From: Dehalogenimonas formicexedens
Lineage (GTDB): Bacteria > Chloroflexota > Dehalococcoidia > Dehalococcoidales > Dehalococcoidaceae
Direction: 5' to 3'
Assembly: GCF_001953175.1 (NCBI RefSeq)
Contig: NZ_CP018258.1
Span: 1,702,210-1,766,209 of the forward strand
Length of the DNA stretch: 64,000 nucleotides
Positions 63,787 to 64,000 of this stretch are shown here, one piece after another. A program made the translations under genes and the position numbers. Position 1 is the stretch's first letter. Every line of letters begins with the position of its first letter. The notes beneath the pieces are model-generated. The model was given only the letters and a program-made list of their open reading frames with translations. It was not told the origin of the DNA and did not search any database.

Positions 63787-64000
63787 GTGACGATAAACAT
63801 CAAGAGGGCTTACGAAACGTCCGAAAAATCAGACGGTTACCGCGTCTTGGTGGACCGGTTGTGGCCGTGCGGGATCTCCAAAGAAAAGGCCGGAATCGAC
63901 CTCTGGCTCAAAGAGGTGGCGCCAAGTACTGAACTCAGGAAATGGTTCGGACACGATCCGGAGCGCTGGCCGGAGTTCCAGTCCAAATACCGGACTGAAC
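63787..64000 (+). CDS. DUF488-family (YeaO-like) protein, 3' end cut by window edge
   Basis: From GTG 63787 the frame stays open to the right edge (71 codons). It reads [20 protein letters not shown] and [15 protein letters not shown], the canonical start of DUF488 proteins. The usual length is about 115-120 residues. It is divergent from the DUF3052-like gene. Confidence 0.9.
   Translation, partial: MTINIKRAYETSEKSDGYRVLVDRLWPCGISKEKAGIDLWLKEVAPSTELRKWFGHDPERWPEFQSKYRTE

Overview
The window looks like a chromosomal stretch of a Chloroflexota bacterium, most likely class Dehalococcoidia (Dehalogenimonas-like). This placement is inference: mid-range GC, housekeeping genes of bacterial type (uppS, ispH, trpS, rnc, glmS), an archaeal-flavoured envelope cluster (MoxR / DUF58 / DUF4350 / DUF4129-like / DUF7982-like / geranylgeranyl-reductase family), and several genes whose promoters sit so close to the start codon that the mRNAs look leaderless. 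No rRNA, CRISPR array or intact transposon was seen. One tRNA gene (Gln, CTG) is present.

Layout. 1-4.3 kb: an accessory segment with a truncated SF1-helicase gene that runs off the left edge (open frame on the minus strand from 1850), a divergent HEPN-like gene and a six-helix membrane protein. 4.3-7.7 kb: a c-di-GMP-responsive (PilZ) family-2 polysaccharide synthase overlapping a secreted GH26-type glycosidase. 7.9-12.8 kb: an orphan excisionase-type HTH protein, then a three-gene phosphorelay (one large PAS/GAF histidine kinase and two receiver-only proteins). 13-26.2 kb: uppS, two tandem surface proteins sharing a C-terminal module, and a tight gene run for envelope biogenesis ending in a geranylgeranyl-reductase-like flavoprotein. 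26.2-49 kb: a large nucleotide-sugar and surface-glycan locus. glmM, a GlmU-like enzyme and glmS supply UDP-GlcNAc. Aminotransferase, acetyltransferase, 6-dehydrogenase, 3-dehydrogenase and 2-epimerase genes match the complete WbpA/B/E/D/I set for a UDP-2,3-diacetamido-uronic acid. Glycosyltransferases, a deacetylase, a FemAB-like protein, a flippase and a large membrane protein follow. This part is visibly AT-richer than its flanks.

49-55 kb: a decayed region with a frameshifted IstB (IS21) remnant, a wrecked third copy of the surface-protein module, a small LMW-phosphatase operon, an FN3 lipoprotein, two paralogous proteins of unknown function opposite an XRE regulator with a near-perfect operator palindrome, and tRNA-Gln. 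55-64 kb: GC-rich housekeeping genes (rnc, acyP, plsC, ispH, trpS, purU), a MerR/flavodoxin pair, VOC-fold proteins, a DUF1428 protein, a DUF3052-like protein and the 5' end of a DUF488 gene.

Taken together most of the window serves the cell surface: precursor supply (uppS, glmM/U/S, Wbp set), glycan assembly, surface proteins, and a MoxR/DUF58 machine probably needed to assemble or mature them. The least explained parts are the paralog/XRE/operator unit at 53.0-54.6 kb, the surface-protein plus MoxR cluster, the synthase/GH26 pair, and the helicase/HEPN pair at the left edge.
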